Made by a program: the position numbers and the translations under genes | In this document: in pieces, positions 8,959-17,702 of the stretch | Numbering within the stretch: the stretch's first letter is position 1 | How the letters are laid out: every line of letters starts with the position of its first letter | Source: Bacillus albus | GTDB taxonomy: Bacteria > Bacillota > Bacilli > Bacillales > Bacillaceae_G | Length of the DNA: 64,000 nt | Direction of reading: 5' to 3' | NCBI RefSeq assembly: GCF_001884185.1 | Contig: NZ_MAOE01000096.1 | Location: forward strand, 18,814-82,813 | Notes under the pieces: model-generated | Told to the model about the DNA's origin: nothing | What the model saw: the letters and a program-made list of their open reading frames with translations, nothing else | The model's database searches: none

Positions 8959-9429
8959 TTATCCTCTTAAACTATTTCGCATTTTCTCAAGTGCTTGCCG
9001 ATACACCCATCTCACTTGATAATAAGTCATTTCCATCTCACTAGCGATCTCTCCCATCGTCTTCCCTACAAAAAAGCGTTCAAAAATAATATACTTCTCC
9101 TTCTCATCTAACACACTCATAAAATCCTTCGCTCTCATTTCAATATCTTCAAAATGGAAGATATCCTCATACTCTCCTACATATACACACTTTTCTTGCA
9201 CTGCAAACTCTTTCTTCAATCTTTCCAATATATAACCACGCACCGTTACAACTGCATATGCAGGAAAACTTCCTTTCTCCGCATCATACCTTTCATATGC
9301 ATACCAAAGACCAATTAAACCACATTGATAATACTCTTCATGATCTTGATAAATACCTAACTTCTTTATTTGATTCACAATCATACCTTCATACAAAACA
9401 ACTGCCTCTTTAAAAGTTGCTGGTTTCAC
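8959..9429 (-). CDS. Small sigma-70 family RNA polymerase sigma factor
   Basis: 156 residues, probably from a GTG start at 9429. Region 2 is recognisable in YYQCGLIGLWYAYERYDAEK and the following FPAYAVVTVRGYI, and region 4 (helix-turn-helix) in FFVGKTMGEIASEMEMTYYQVRWVYRQALEKMR. Only regions 2 and 4 are present, as in ECF or SigH/ComX-like alternative factors. No anti-sigma gene is next to it. It converges on comK. Upstream (9430-9600) I see no clear promoter. A competence-related role is a guess based only on the neighbour. Confidence 0.8.
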   Translation of the reverse strand: MKPATFKEAVVLYEGMIVNQIKKLGIYQDHEEYYQCGLIGLWYAYERYDAEKGSFPAYAVVTVRGYILERLKKEFAVQEKCVYVGEYEDIFHFEDIEMRAKDFMSVLDEKEKYIIFERFFVGKTMGEIASEMEMTYYQVRWVYRQALEKMRNSLRG

Positions 9430-9603
9430 ACAGTACCCACTTCTAAAAGGTATACCTCTTTGTTATTCCGCCGGTACCTCCACAATATAAAAATAAAGAA
9501 GTGATTTCACTGTGAGTAATTTTAAATAGTATCGCTGAAATTTGAAATTACATGAAGTAGAATTTGAAGTTTTGCTGGTCGTATTTGAAATAAGGATAAA
9601 AAT

Positions 9604-9635
9604 AAAAAAGGTGACTCTCGGGAGAGCCACCTTTT
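9604..9635 (-). terminator. Terminator of the yknXYZ-like operon
   Basis: A 14-bp stem with one mismatch (9606-9619 with 9622-9635) just after the second Yip1 gene, followed by a U run on the minus strand. The rest of the 218-base gap 9430-9647 shows nothing else I recognise. Confidence 0.85.
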
Positions 9636-9647
9636 AGTCCCATCATA

Positions 9648-10328
9648 TTATGCACCAAAACCGTTTGCTAAACCTTTTAGGAAACCTAATCCTACAGTTA
9701 GAATAAAGAAAATGACAATTAAAATTGTCGCTTGTTTCTTGCTTAAACCGGCCACAATATGTAACCCTAATCCTGTTAAAATTAAACTCCAAATATTAAA
9801 AATTTCAATCGAAGATGCAATGCCGTTTAAAACCGTCCCTTTTTCAAATAAAGGGGCTAAACTTGTATAAGCATCCGTTCCATTTCCATCGAAAATCAAA
9901 CTTAATGCTGCATTTAACAATCCACCAATGTAGAAAACAAGATTAGCATATAAGTAAATAGATAATATCTTCATGTAAGGAGTATCATTTCCCATTAACA
10001 TCATAATAACTTTATAAAAACCTGCTGCAATAAAGAGCCCGATAGGTGTTCCAATTGCACCCAAAATTGCCCCGCCACCAAGTGCAAACCATTTTATCAT
10101 CTCCCCATCTTGGCCATTCATTTCTTTTGCCACTTCTGGGGTATTAACCACTGATAAATAAAATACCGCAGCTGTCGTAACCGTCCCAATTAGAACAAAT
10201 AAAAGGAAAGCTACCCAGACCGGACTTTTCGTCTTCATTCTCTCAAACTGTTCACCTGGAGATGTAATCATCCCTAATAACGATGGCTTTTTCGAACCTA
10301 CATCTTGCGTATTAATATTTGTTTCCAT
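9648..10328 (-). CDS. Yip1-family membrane protein, YknW-like (copy 2)
   Basis: 226 residues. The cytosolic N-terminus ends in KPSLLGMITSPGEQFERMK, the entry motif of bacterial Yip1-domain proteins, followed by about five membrane segments. It is clearly paralogous to the preceding gene: both share SLxGMITSPGxQFERMK, a central GND(T)xYxK block, and the GxxINxxLxLI...AYTSLxPLFExG segment. In B. subtilis, YknW is a Yip1 protein needed to assemble the YknXYZ exporter. This is the last gene of the operon, 16 bases after copy 1, with the same GGAGGCGTTATA leader before its ATG. Confidence 0.85.
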   Translation of the reverse strand: METNINTQDVGSKKPSLLGMITSPGEQFERMKTKSPVWVAFLLFVLIGTVTTAAVFYLSVVNTPEVAKEMNGQDGEMIKWFALGGGAILGAIGTPIGLFIAAGFYKVIMMLMGNDTPYMKILSIYLYANLVFYIGGLLNAALSLIFDGNGTDAYTSLAPLFEKGTVLNGIASSIEIFNIWSLILTGLGLHIVAGLSKKQATILIVIFFILTVGLGFLKGLANGFGA

Positions 10329-10344
10329 TATAACGCCTCCTTAT

Positions 10345-11043
10345 TTACACTGGCATATTTGGTAAGAATGCCGCAATTAACATAACAATTGCTGCTAAGA
10401 ATAACGCTTTAATGATGAATAAAACGATAATTGGAATTGCTGCTTTCACTTTACTTACTCCTGCTGTAATTTGCAGCCCTAACCAAATTAAAACGATATT
10501 CCATAAATAGAACACTTCAATTGTATTACCGATTCCATAAGCTAGCGAACCTTGCTCAAATAGTGGTCCTAAACTTGTATATGCATTTGGTGCTTCACCT
10601 AAAATTAAAGCTATAATTCCATTAATAAATCCACCAATAATAGCAACAATGTTCGCATATACAATAATCATTACTAGTTTTTTATAAGAGGTATCATTCC
10701 CATAGAACATCATAAATATTTTATAAATAGCTGCAACAACGAATGTTACCAGTATACCGCCTATAGTACCCGACACAATGCTGGAAATAACATCAGATGT
10801 CAGTGAACTCTGTCCCGCAAATTCACCTAGTTCTTTTTTCATTTTCACCATCTCAGGTGACGTATTCGTAACGTACGTAGTAAAAGCACTTAAAAGCCCT
10901 TGTAATAGCGCCATTAAGAAGAACATACCCCAAACTTTCTCGCTCTTCTTCATTCTCTCAAACTGTAAACCAGGAGAAGTAATCATTCCAAACAAAGATG
11001 GCTTCTCGCCGCCAGCTTTTTGTGTATTCACATTTGCCTCCAT
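10345..11043 (-). CDS. Yip1-family membrane protein, YknW-like (copy 1)
   Basis: 232 residues from the ATG at 11043, which follows a GGAAGGAGG ribosome site. An upstream in-frame ATG at 11061 overlaps that site and is rejected. Features match the neighbouring paralogue: cytosolic lead with SLFGMITSPGLQFERMK, then about five membrane segments. It is separated from the permease gene by an 82-base strongly structured spacer. It probably supports assembly or stability of the YknXYZ-like exporter, as YknW does in B. subtilis. The two copies differ enough to suggest an old duplication. Confidence 0.85.
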   Translation of the reverse strand: MEANVNTQKAGGEKPSLFGMITSPGLQFERMKKSEKVWGMFFLMALLQGLLSAFTTYVTNTSPEMVKMKKELGEFAGQSSLTSDVISSIVSGTIGGILVTFVVAAIYKIFMMFYGNDTSYKKLVMIIVYANIVAIIGGFINGIIALILGEAPNAYTSLGPLFEQGSLAYGIGNTIEVFYLWNIVLIWLGLQITAGVSKVKAAIPIIVLFIIKALFLAAIVMLIAAFLPNMPV

Positions 11044-11070
11044 TATAACGCCTCCTTCCATTTATATAAC

Positions 11071-11152
11071 CCGTTCTAACGGGCGGTTCACTTCCTCATA
11101 TAGAGGCTACGAACCGCCCACTAGAACGGTAGTGTGTAGTTCTACTACACTA
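11071..11152 (-). other. Long intra-operon stem-loops
   Basis: Between the permease and first Yip1 gene, CCGTTCTA..GGGCGGTTC (11071-11089) pairs with GAACCGCCC..TAGAACGG (11111-11129), giving a stem of about 17 pairs with small bulges and an inner CTC/GAG pairing. A second small hairpin (TAGTGTaGTAG with CTACaCACTA) lies at 11130-11152. There is no U run, so it is not a standard terminator. It may be an mRNA processing or stability element that sets the ratio of exporter to Yip1 protein. Confidence 0.6.
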
Positions 11153-11156
11153 TTAA

Positions 11157-12359
11157 TTACTCATAACGTAATGCTTCAATTGGATCTAATTTCGCAGCTT
11201 TGTTTGCTGGAATTAATCCGAAAATAATACCGAGTGTCATAGAGAATAATACGCCTCCAACGACAACTTCCCATGAAACGAGTGGTGGCCATTTCGCAAA
11301 TGTGGAAACAATATATGCTCCGCCATATCCAAGACCTATTCCGATTAAACCACCTAGCAGTGTTAACATAACTGCTTCAATTAAAAACTGTAATAAAATT
11401 TTACTACGTGTTGCTCCAAGTGCTTTACGTACTCCAATTTCACGCGTACGTTCTGTTACAGATACAAGCATAATGTTCATAACACCAATACCACCAACGA
11501 CTAATGAAATACCAGCGATACCACCGATAATCATTGTCATAATACCTGTGACTTTAGAAACATTTTCTTGGAATTCTTTTAAGTTCACCAGTTCATATTT
11601 ACCTGGAATTTCACTTGGCTTACGACTATTTAATACATCAACAGCTTGTTTCCCAGCTGCTTCTAAATCGTCTACATTTTTAGCTTGAATTGCGATATTT
11701 TGAATATCATCTGTTCCGAATAAAACAGGCCATAATGTAAGGGGGATTAACGCTTCTTCCATTTCAAATCCCATAAACTCATTATCAGATGTATACACAC
11801 CAATAATTTGCATTGGCTGCCCCTTCATCTCAATAATTTGTCCAACTGGGTTTACGTCCTTAAATAGCGTCTCCTCTGTTTTTGTACTAATCATCACAAC
11901 ATTATTTGCATGAGAAATATCTGATTCACCTAAAGTACGTCCCTTTACGACCTTTACTTTATTAACTGCAAAATATTCATTATCAAGACCAATAACATTC
12001 AGATTTGCTTTTTTATCATTTACATCCAGTATCTCTGTCGTCGAATTTGTCGTAATAACATGTGAAACATCTTTCACTTGTTTTACTTCCATAATATCTT
12101 CTTCCGTTAATTTTGGTACTTCAAATCCGCCTATAGCAAACTCATCATTCATATCTGGCTTAAATTGAATTGGCATCAGGTTATTACCACCAGAACCTGC
12201 GAATTTCGACTTCAGCATCGCTTCCCCGCCTTGCCCAATCGCAACGACAGTAATAATAGAACCTACCCCGATAATAATACCGAGCATCGTAAGAGCTGAA
12301 CGCAGTTTATGAGCTAAAATAGAAGATAGGGCAATTTTTATACTATCTAGTAAACTCAT
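11157..12359 (-). CDS. yknZ: ABC exporter permease, MacB/YknZ family
   Basis: 400 residues. One membrane segment at about 20-45 (MLGIIIGVGSIITVVAIG), a large extracellular MacB periplasmic-core-like domain, then three C-terminal segments with the FtsX-type motif TERTREIGVRKALGATRSKIL. The start is the ATG at 12359 (MSLLDSIKIAL), which overlaps the stop of the ATPase gene as ATGA. A further upstream ATG at 12368 is less likely. It forms a tripartite exporter with the ATPase and membrane-fusion protein just upstream. In B. subtilis YknWXYZ protects against the SdpC toxin. Confidence 0.9.
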   Translation of the reverse strand: MSLLDSIKIALSSILAHKLRSALTMLGIIIGVGSIITVVAIGQGGEAMLKSKFAGSGGNNLMPIQFKPDMNDEFAIGGFEVPKLTEEDIMEVKQVKDVSHVITTNSTTEILDVNDKKANLNVIGLDNEYFAVNKVKVVKGRTLGESDISHANNVVMISTKTEETLFKDVNPVGQIIEMKGQPMQIIGVYTSDNEFMGFEMEEALIPLTLWPVLFGTDDIQNIAIQAKNVDDLEAAGKQAVDVLNSRKPSEIPGKYELVNLKEFQENVSKVTGIMTMIIGGIAGISLVVGGIGVMNIMLVSVTERTREIGVRKALGATRSKILLQFLIEAVMLTLLGGLIGIGLGYGGAYIVSTFAKWPPLVSWEVVVGGVLFSMTLGIIFGLIPANKAAKLDPIEALRYE

Positions 12360-13036
12360 ACCGCACACCTTCTATCTTCTGTAATTTTCCCATCTCGCAG
12401 TACAATGCGGCGGGAAGAATACGCTGCTACTTCCTCTTCATGTGTAACCATAACAATCGTTGTACCTTCTGCATTAAGCTTCGTGAAAATATCCATAACT
12501 TGCTCACCAGACTTCGTATCAAGCGCACCAGTCGGCTCATCGGCCATAATGAACGTTGGATTGTTCGCAATCGCTCTTGCAATTGCTACACGCTGCTTCT
12601 GTCCACCTGATAATTCATTCGGTAAATGATGCACGCGATCCGCTAATCCAACTTTACCTAACGCCTCTAACGCACGCTTACGACGCTCTGCCTTCTTCAC
12701 GCCGCCGTATACGAGCGGAAGCTCAACATTTTCCACTGCTGAAAGACGCGGCAGCAAATTAAAGTGCTGAAACACAAAACCAATATATTCATTACGAATT
12801 AAAGCAAGCTTTGACTCATCTGCTGTTAAGATATTCACATCATTCAGCATATATCCGCCTTCTGTTGGACGATCTAAACAACCGATAATATTCATAAGCG
12901 TTGATTTACCAGAACCAGACGGTCCCATAATCGAAACGAATTCACCGCCCTGAATCGTTAAACTAATACCGTGCAAAATCGGCACTGCCAATTTTCCTTG
13001 ATAATACGTTTTAGCAATATTATTTAACGTAATCAT
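12356..13036 (-). CDS. yknY: ABC exporter ATPase, MacB/YknY family
   Basis: 226 residues. It has all ABC ATPase motifs: Walker A GPSGSGKST near residue 39, Q-loop FQHFNLLPRLSAVENVELPL, signature LSGGQKQRVAIARAI, Walker B FIMADEPTGALD and the switch His in VMVTHE. The pattern is that of the LolD/MacB ATPase family. It overlaps the membrane-fusion gene by 4 bases and the permease gene by 4 bases, so the three are translationally coupled. It drives the exporter by ATP hydrolysis on the cytosolic face. Confidence 0.93.
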   Translation of the reverse strand: MITLNNIAKTYYQGKLAVPILHGISLTIQGGEFVSIMGPSGSGKSTLMNIIGCLDRPTEGGYMLNDVNILTADESKLALIRNEYIGFVFQHFNLLPRLSAVENVELPLVYGGVKKAERRKRALEALGKVGLADRVHHLPNELSGGQKQRVAIARAIANNPTFIMADEPTGALDTKSGEQVMDIFTKLNAEGTTIVMVTHEEEVAAYSSRRIVLRDGKITEDRRCAV

Positions 13037-14226
13037 TTCTCTTTCACTTCCATTCCGTCATACACGTTGTCGGAAGGATTTTTAACCACCTTTTGCCCCA
13101 CTGTTACGCCTTCTACAACCTCTGTCCAGTCTCCATCAGTAGAACCTTTTTTCACATTTTGTTTATGAAGTTTTCCTTTATCCTCAACATAAACAAATGC
13201 ATCATCGTCTTTTTCTACAATACTCTTAGTCGGAACAGCAATCATCTTCTTATTCTCTAAATTTACTTGCAGAGAAACGTGATAACCTGGAGATAAACCA
13301 TCTTGACTATCGAGACTTGCTTTATATGTATATTGAGACATGTTTTGAGTCGCTTCACCCATACCACCAGCTTGAGCCATCTCTGCACTCGTTGGGAATT
13401 CACTTACCTCTGTAATCTTACCTGTCCACTTCTTCTTATTATTTGCTTTCGCAGTTACAGTGAATGTTTGATCCTTTTGAATTTGTGACTTTTGAAGTTC
13501 AGTTAACGTCCCTTGAATTTGGAACGGATCTTTAGAAGCCACTTGTAAAAATGCTTTCCCTTGACCACCTAAAGCTTGAGATGAACTTTGCGCCGCATCT
13601 TTATCTAACTTTTGAATGACACCAGCAAAATTACTATAAATCGTAAGCTCTTTTTGCTTTTTACTTAACTCCTCTTTCTGCAACTTCCCTTTTTCTTTCT
13701 CAAGATCAGTTGTCTTTTGAGCTATCTCCAGCTCACTTACTTGCTCTTCCATCGGATCTGTTACTTCTTTCCCAGCTCCGCTATCTTTCGCCTTCTTAAT
13801 TTCTTTCTTCAGCGAATCAATCTTCTTTTTCCCTTGATCATAACGCATATCAGCCATCTTCTGATCAAGCTCAGCTTGCTTCATTTGCAAATTAATCTCT
13901 TCATTATCATAAGAGAATAACTTCGTACCTTTCTCTACCTCTTGTCCTTCTTTTACTTCAATATCTTTCACTTTTCCTTTAGTTGGATCTGCATAAAAAC
14001 TTTCAATATTTCCAGGCTTCACCTGACCAGAAATCAGCTTCGTATTATTAAGCTTTCGCTCCGTTACCTTCTCAAAACTTACAGCATCAGCCGATGTTGC
14101 TGCACCTTTCTTCTTCCCTTGCATTACAAAAATATTAATTGCTGCTACAATAACAATTAGTGCAATAACCCCGATAATAATCCATTTTTTCTTCTTGTTT
14201 GGAGTACGAACCGTATTTGGTACCAT
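13033..14226 (-). CDS. yknX: Membrane-fusion (RND-type adaptor) protein, YknX family
   Basis: 397 residues. An N-terminal membrane anchor (KKWIIIGVIALIVIVAAINIFV) is followed by a lipoyl-like half (VKDIEVKEGQEVEKGTKLFSYDN), a Lys/Glu-rich coiled-coil hairpin (about 110-195), and a beta-barrel. It is the extracellular adaptor for the YknYZ pump. First gene of a five-gene operon with yknY, yknZ and two Yip1 genes. The start ATG has AAAAAGGAGAGAG upstream. The roughly 190-base region before it is AT-rich, and I could not pick out a convincing promoter. SigW control is known for the B. subtilis operon but is not demonstrated here. Confidence 0.9.
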   Translation of the reverse strand: MVPNTVRTPNKKKKWIIIGVIALIVIVAAINIFVMQGKKKGAATSADAVSFEKVTERKLNNTKLISGQVKPGNIESFYADPTKGKVKDIEVKEGQEVEKGTKLFSYDNEEINLQMKQAELDQKMADMRYDQGKKKIDSLKKEIKKAKDSGAGKEVTDPMEEQVSELEIAQKTTDLEKEKGKLQKEELSKKQKELTIYSNFAGVIQKLDKDAAQSSSQALGGQGKAFLQVASKDPFQIQGTLTELQKSQIQKDQTFTVTAKANNKKKWTGKITEVSEFPTSAEMAQAGGMGEATQNMSQYTYKASLDSQDGLSPGYHVSLQVNLENKKMIAVPTKSIVEKDDDAFVYVEDKGKLHKQNVKKGSTDGDWTEVVEGVTVGQKVVKNPSDNVYDGMEVKEK

Positions 14227-14420
14227 AGTCTCTCTCCTTTTTTATAACTTAATAGTTTAATATAAAAATTGTATAAAACTTTCTGAAAACAAATTACATA
14301 TTATTACATTCTTTTTACAAAGTTTTACACATCCATTTATATTGTAACAAAAATTCCAATGATTAGAAATATGACATTATGTCTTTTAAGATAGATTTAA
14401 GGAAAGATTATATTAATATA

Positions 14421-14458
14421 AAAAAAAGCTATCCAAAATGATAATTGGATAGCTTTTT
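14421..14458 (-). terminator. Terminator of the pgt-like transporter operon
   Basis: A perfect 13-bp stem (14424-14436 with 14445-14457) with an 8-base loop and A/T runs on both sides, 11 bases beyond the transporter stop codon. Confidence 0.88.
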
Positions 14459-14468
14459 AAACACAATA

Positions 14469-15803
14469 TTACGCTGCGTTAGGAGCTTTTCTCTCATGTC
14501 CACGTTGAACGATGAACAAGAAGATTGTTGATAAAATAGCACCTGTTAATAGTAAGATAAAGCAACCGTCCCAGCCAGAACGATCGACAATAATACCGAT
14601 TGCTGCGTTTGCTACAAGACTTCCGCCTACGTAACCGAACAGACCACACATACCAACTGTCGTACCTACTGCAAATTTCGGTACTAATTCCATCGCACTT
14701 AAACCGATTAAGAACTGTGGTACATAAATTAAACAACCGATAATAGAAACAGCAATACTTACAACAAGTATGCTAGTTGCTTGCCAATATACGAACGTAC
14801 CAATAACAACTCCAACCATACTAATGATACATAATGGCATACGTTTTCCTTTAAATAATTTATCACTTAAAAGACCAACGATTAATGAACTTGGAATTGC
14901 CATACCTTCAAAGATTGCGTACGCCGCGTGTGCTTCATTTTTTGAGAAACCTTTAACTGTCGTTAAATAAAGTGGAACCCAGTTAATAACACCGAAGCGA
15001 ATTAAATAAACAAACGCATTCGCAATACATAAGAACCATACAAATTTATTTTTCACTACATACTTCATTAAAATTTCTTTTGGTGACATCTTGTTAGCAT
15101 TATCTGCTTTTTCAAGATTTTCATAGTCATTACGATACTCATCAATTGGAGGAAGACCTTCTGATTCTGGTGTATCCTTCGCATTAATCCAAACAAGTAC
15201 TGCAATTACCATTGCGATAATCGCAGGGAAAATAAACACGCCGCCTTGCCAATGATTTTCACCGAAAATACCTACACCAATTCCGACAAGTGGCGGCACA
15301 AGCATTCCGCCAACGTTATGTGAAATATTCCAAAGACCTGTTTTCGTACCACGTTCTTTCTTCGAAAACCATTTCGTCATAACGATACTACAAGGTGGTG
15401 CCCCCATACCTTGTACAATACCATTTAGGACAAGTAATGTAACAATCATCCCAAATGACGATGCAAAACCGAAACAAATATTTACAAGCCCTGATAAAAA
15501 TAAACCGACTGCGATAAAGCGCTGGGCGAAAGCTTTATCTGATAAATTCCCCATAAAGAACTTACTAAATCCATAAACAATTGCCATGATTGAACCTAGC
15601 AAACCAATTTGAGCTGTACTAAATCCAAATTCTTCTACTAAATACGTACTTGATAACGTAAAGTTACTACGAACTAAATAATAAGCAGCATATCCAACTG
15701 AAATCCCGATTAACACACGAATACGTAGTAATTTATATACACGGTCGATCATATCCGCTGGCAATCTTTCAATTGCAGGTGCTGGCTTGAGCCATTTAAA
15801 CAT
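14469..15803 (-). CDS. Organophosphate:phosphate antiporter (OPA family), PgtP/GlpT-like
   Basis: 444 residues from the ATG at 15803 (MFKWLKPAP), which has AAAGGAGACG upstream. An earlier in-frame start at 15848 would overlap the upstream gene and is rejected. It has 12 predicted membrane segments. YYLVRSNFTLSSTYLVEEFG contains the substrate-binding Arg region of GlpT/UhpT, and QGMGAPPCSIVMTKWFSKKERG is typical of OPA antiporters. Sequence alone cannot separate glycerol-3-phosphate from phosphoglycerate specificity. The adjacent solute-binding lipoprotein and two-component genes favour a PgtP-type phosphoglycerate transporter. Confidence 0.85.
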   Translation of the reverse strand: MFKWLKPAPAIERLPADMIDRVYKLLRIRVLIGISVGYAAYYLVRSNFTLSSTYLVEEFGFSTAQIGLLGSIMAIVYGFSKFFMGNLSDKAFAQRFIAVGLFLSGLVNICFGFASSFGMIVTLLVLNGIVQGMGAPPCSIVMTKWFSKKERGTKTGLWNISHNVGGMLVPPLVGIGVGIFGENHWQGGVFIFPAIIAMVIAVLVWINAKDTPESEGLPPIDEYRNDYENLEKADNANKMSPKEILMKYVVKNKFVWFLCIANAFVYLIRFGVINWVPLYLTTVKGFSKNEAHAAYAIFEGMAIPSSLIVGLLSDKLFKGKRMPLCIISMVGVVIGTFVYWQATSILVVSIAVSIIGCLIYVPQFLIGLSAMELVPKFAVGTTVGMCGLFGYVGGSLVANAAIGIIVDRSGWDGCFILLLTGAILSTIFLFIVQRGHERKAPNAA

Positions 15804-15822
15804 ATTCTTTCGTCTCCTTTTC

Positions 15823-16857
15823 TCACTTCTGAGAGAGACGCTGTCCATTCCATATCTCGATTATTCCGCTATTTGATATATTTTGGTTTGTTCTTCTAAC
15901 CGGCTGTCCTTCTATTTCTTTCTCATTCTTCGCAAACATCGTTGGTACGCCAAACGAAACTTTTTCTAAAATGTGACCCGCTTCTTCTGATAAACAATAA
16001 TCAATAAATAAATCCGCAATAATACCATTCGGTGCACGTTTTAGTTTCGAAATCGCATTAACAGATAAACCTGTTTGCTCAGGTACAATACTTACAATTG
16101 GAAAGCCTTGTTTTTGAAGCATTCTTTGGTCTCCCATGAAATTGATACCTATCATATACTCACCGCTCGCAACAAGTTCTACTGGTATGTAACCATTCAC
16201 CGTTACTTCACCAACTTGTCCTGCGAGATTCTTCACATATTCCTTCGCTTCCTCTTCACCTACAGTATCAATAAGTGATTGAAAAAACGTATATGCTGTT
16301 CCTGATACATTTGGATCTGGCATAACAACCTTTCTCTTATATACTGGATTTAATAAATCTTGCCACCTTGATGGATAAGGAAGTCCGAGCGGTGCTATTT
16401 CTTCATTCCACCGCTCTTTATTAATTGCAATTGCCAGTTTCTCCACTTCATAACCGTACCAATAACCGTCTTTATCTTTCACAGTTTTTGAAATACGGTT
16501 CGCATGTTGACTCGTAACAGGAATAGATAGATTTTTTTGTTTCATCATTTGATGCGCGTCTACCGTACCACCAATAATAATATCCGCTTTCGGATTTCCA
16601 GCTTCCTCTTCTACCCTACGAAGAAGCTCCTCTGTCGAAAGACGAATAAATTCATACGTACAGCCGCGTGTTTTACAAAATGATGAAAGCAAAGCTTCAC
16701 CAACTTCCTCGCGTGCTGCCACATACGCAACAAGATGACGATCATCCAAAATAGGGAGACCACTTTTATTATATTTAATAGAGGTTGTATCTCGAGAGCA
16801 ACTAGACATCGCTCCTCCAATTACTAGCAAAAAAAAGAAAAAGGCTATCTTTCTCAT
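15823..16857 (-). CDS. Extracellular solute-binding lipoprotein, PgtC/AfuA-like
   Basis: 344 residues. A lipoprotein signal is visible (FFFFLLVIGGAMSSCSRD, lipobox Cys near residue 20). The mature part has the fold pattern of type-2 solute-binding proteins of the Fe3+/phosphoglycerate class: DIIIGGTVDAHQMM, YWYGYEVEKLAIAINKERW, WQDLLNPVYKRKVVMPDPNVSG, and GAPNG(I)IADLFIDYCLSEEAG near the end. No ABC permease is nearby. It lies between the OPA transporter and sensor genes, so it probably senses substrate for the two-component system, as PgtC does in Salmonella. Confidence 0.8.
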   Translation of the reverse strand: MRKIAFFFFLLVIGGAMSSCSRDTTSIKYNKSGLPILDDRHLVAYVAAREEVGEALLSSFCKTRGCTYEFIRLSTEELLRRVEEEAGNPKADIIIGGTVDAHQMMKQKNLSIPVTSQHANRISKTVKDKDGYWYGYEVEKLAIAINKERWNEEIAPLGLPYPSRWQDLLNPVYKRKVVMPDPNVSGTAYTFFQSLIDTVGEEEAKEYVKNLAGQVGEVTVNGYIPVELVASGEYMIGINFMGDQRMLQKQGFPIVSIVPEQTGLSVNAISKLKRAPNGIIADLFIDYCLSEEAGHILEKVSFGVPTMFAKNEKEIEGQPVRRTNQNISNSGIIEIWNGQRLSQK

Positions 16858-17636
16858 GACACATTCTCCTTTACAAATAAATTTGCGAGGGAGCTTTTCA
16901 TATACATGACATTCCCATTGTTATCACCGAGATATTGCACAACAAAGTACGACGGATATACAGAAATAGTAAGAATGTCTTCTCGCTCATTCTTTATACG
17001 CTTCCCTGTTTTATAAGCGGTAATATAAGCAATCGGTTCATTCTGTGATTGTAATAATTTCTGTATTTCTCCGTAATCTGTAATTTGCTTTGCCTGCCGA
17101 ATCGAATCGAGTATGTGCGTAACATTCATCGTACGTTCTACATCACCTTGGCGTACTATGACATCCTGTGCTGACGCAAAAAAGTCACGAATACGTTCTG
17201 GCGTGTAATACAGGCTTAACAAATACGTTTGGAATGCTGAAATCATTGGATCCGTACCATTCTTTCCGTACATATCAGCCCCGTACTGGAACAAGTCACC
17301 TACTGCAAAAGTACGTCTATGTCCATTCAAGTACGTTACTTCTCCAGTAAATACTTGTTCTTGATTCTTAGCTTCTCTCGGTTCTATTTGAATTCGGTCA
17401 AAGAATGAAACAATCGTATGCAAACGAACTTCATCCGTTATAACAATTTCTCCCCACTTTTCATGCCTAACCTTCATTTCGGTAGGCAGGGATTCATTCA
17501 CTCTTTGTAAAACAGTTTGTTTGTCATCCACTATTGTGATTTGATTATATATTTGCTTCTCTATCACATAAAACAAAATAAGAGAAAAGATTATACAAAG
17601 GACAAATATAAGAATTTGAAATGATAGCCTTTTCAT
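16854..17636 (-). CDS. Membrane-anchored extracellular protein of unknown function
   Basis: 260 residues. An N-terminal segment (ILIFVLCIIFSLILFYVIEK) anchors it, and the rest is predicted extracellular with no motif I know for certain. It may belong to the DUF3919 family, but I cannot confirm that. It overlaps the solute-binding lipoprotein gene by 4 bases (ATGA), so the two are coupled. Position between the kinase and the binding protein suggests it links ligand binding to the sensor, a role played by PgtB's periplasmic part in enterobacteria. That is inference only. Confidence 0.75.
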   Translation of the reverse strand: MKRLSFQILIFVLCIIFSLILFYVIEKQIYNQITIVDDKQTVLQRVNESLPTEMKVRHEKWGEIVITDEVRLHTIVSFFDRIQIEPREAKNQEQVFTGEVTYLNGHRRTFAVGDLFQYGADMYGKNGTDPMISAFQTYLLSLYYTPERIRDFFASAQDVIVRQGDVERTMNVTHILDSIRQAKQITDYGEIQKLLQSQNEPIAYITAYKTGKRIKNEREDILTISVYPSYFVVQYLGDNNGNVMYMKSSLANLFVKENVS

Positions 17637-17702
17637 TTCTGCCTACCTCCAAGATAAAAAAACGTTGTTTCGAAAATACCGCATAATTGTTTCATAAATG
17701 TA

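Noticed and set aside
13717-14160. Plus-strand ORFs opposite yknX
   Set aside because: Phe/Leu/Ile-rich shadows of the Lys/Glu-rich coiled coil on the other strand. No ribosome sites.
14494-14736. Minus-strand ORF of 80 residues inside the OPA transporter gene
   Set aside because: It is in another frame of the transporter C-terminus, with cysteine/arginine-rich random-like composition.
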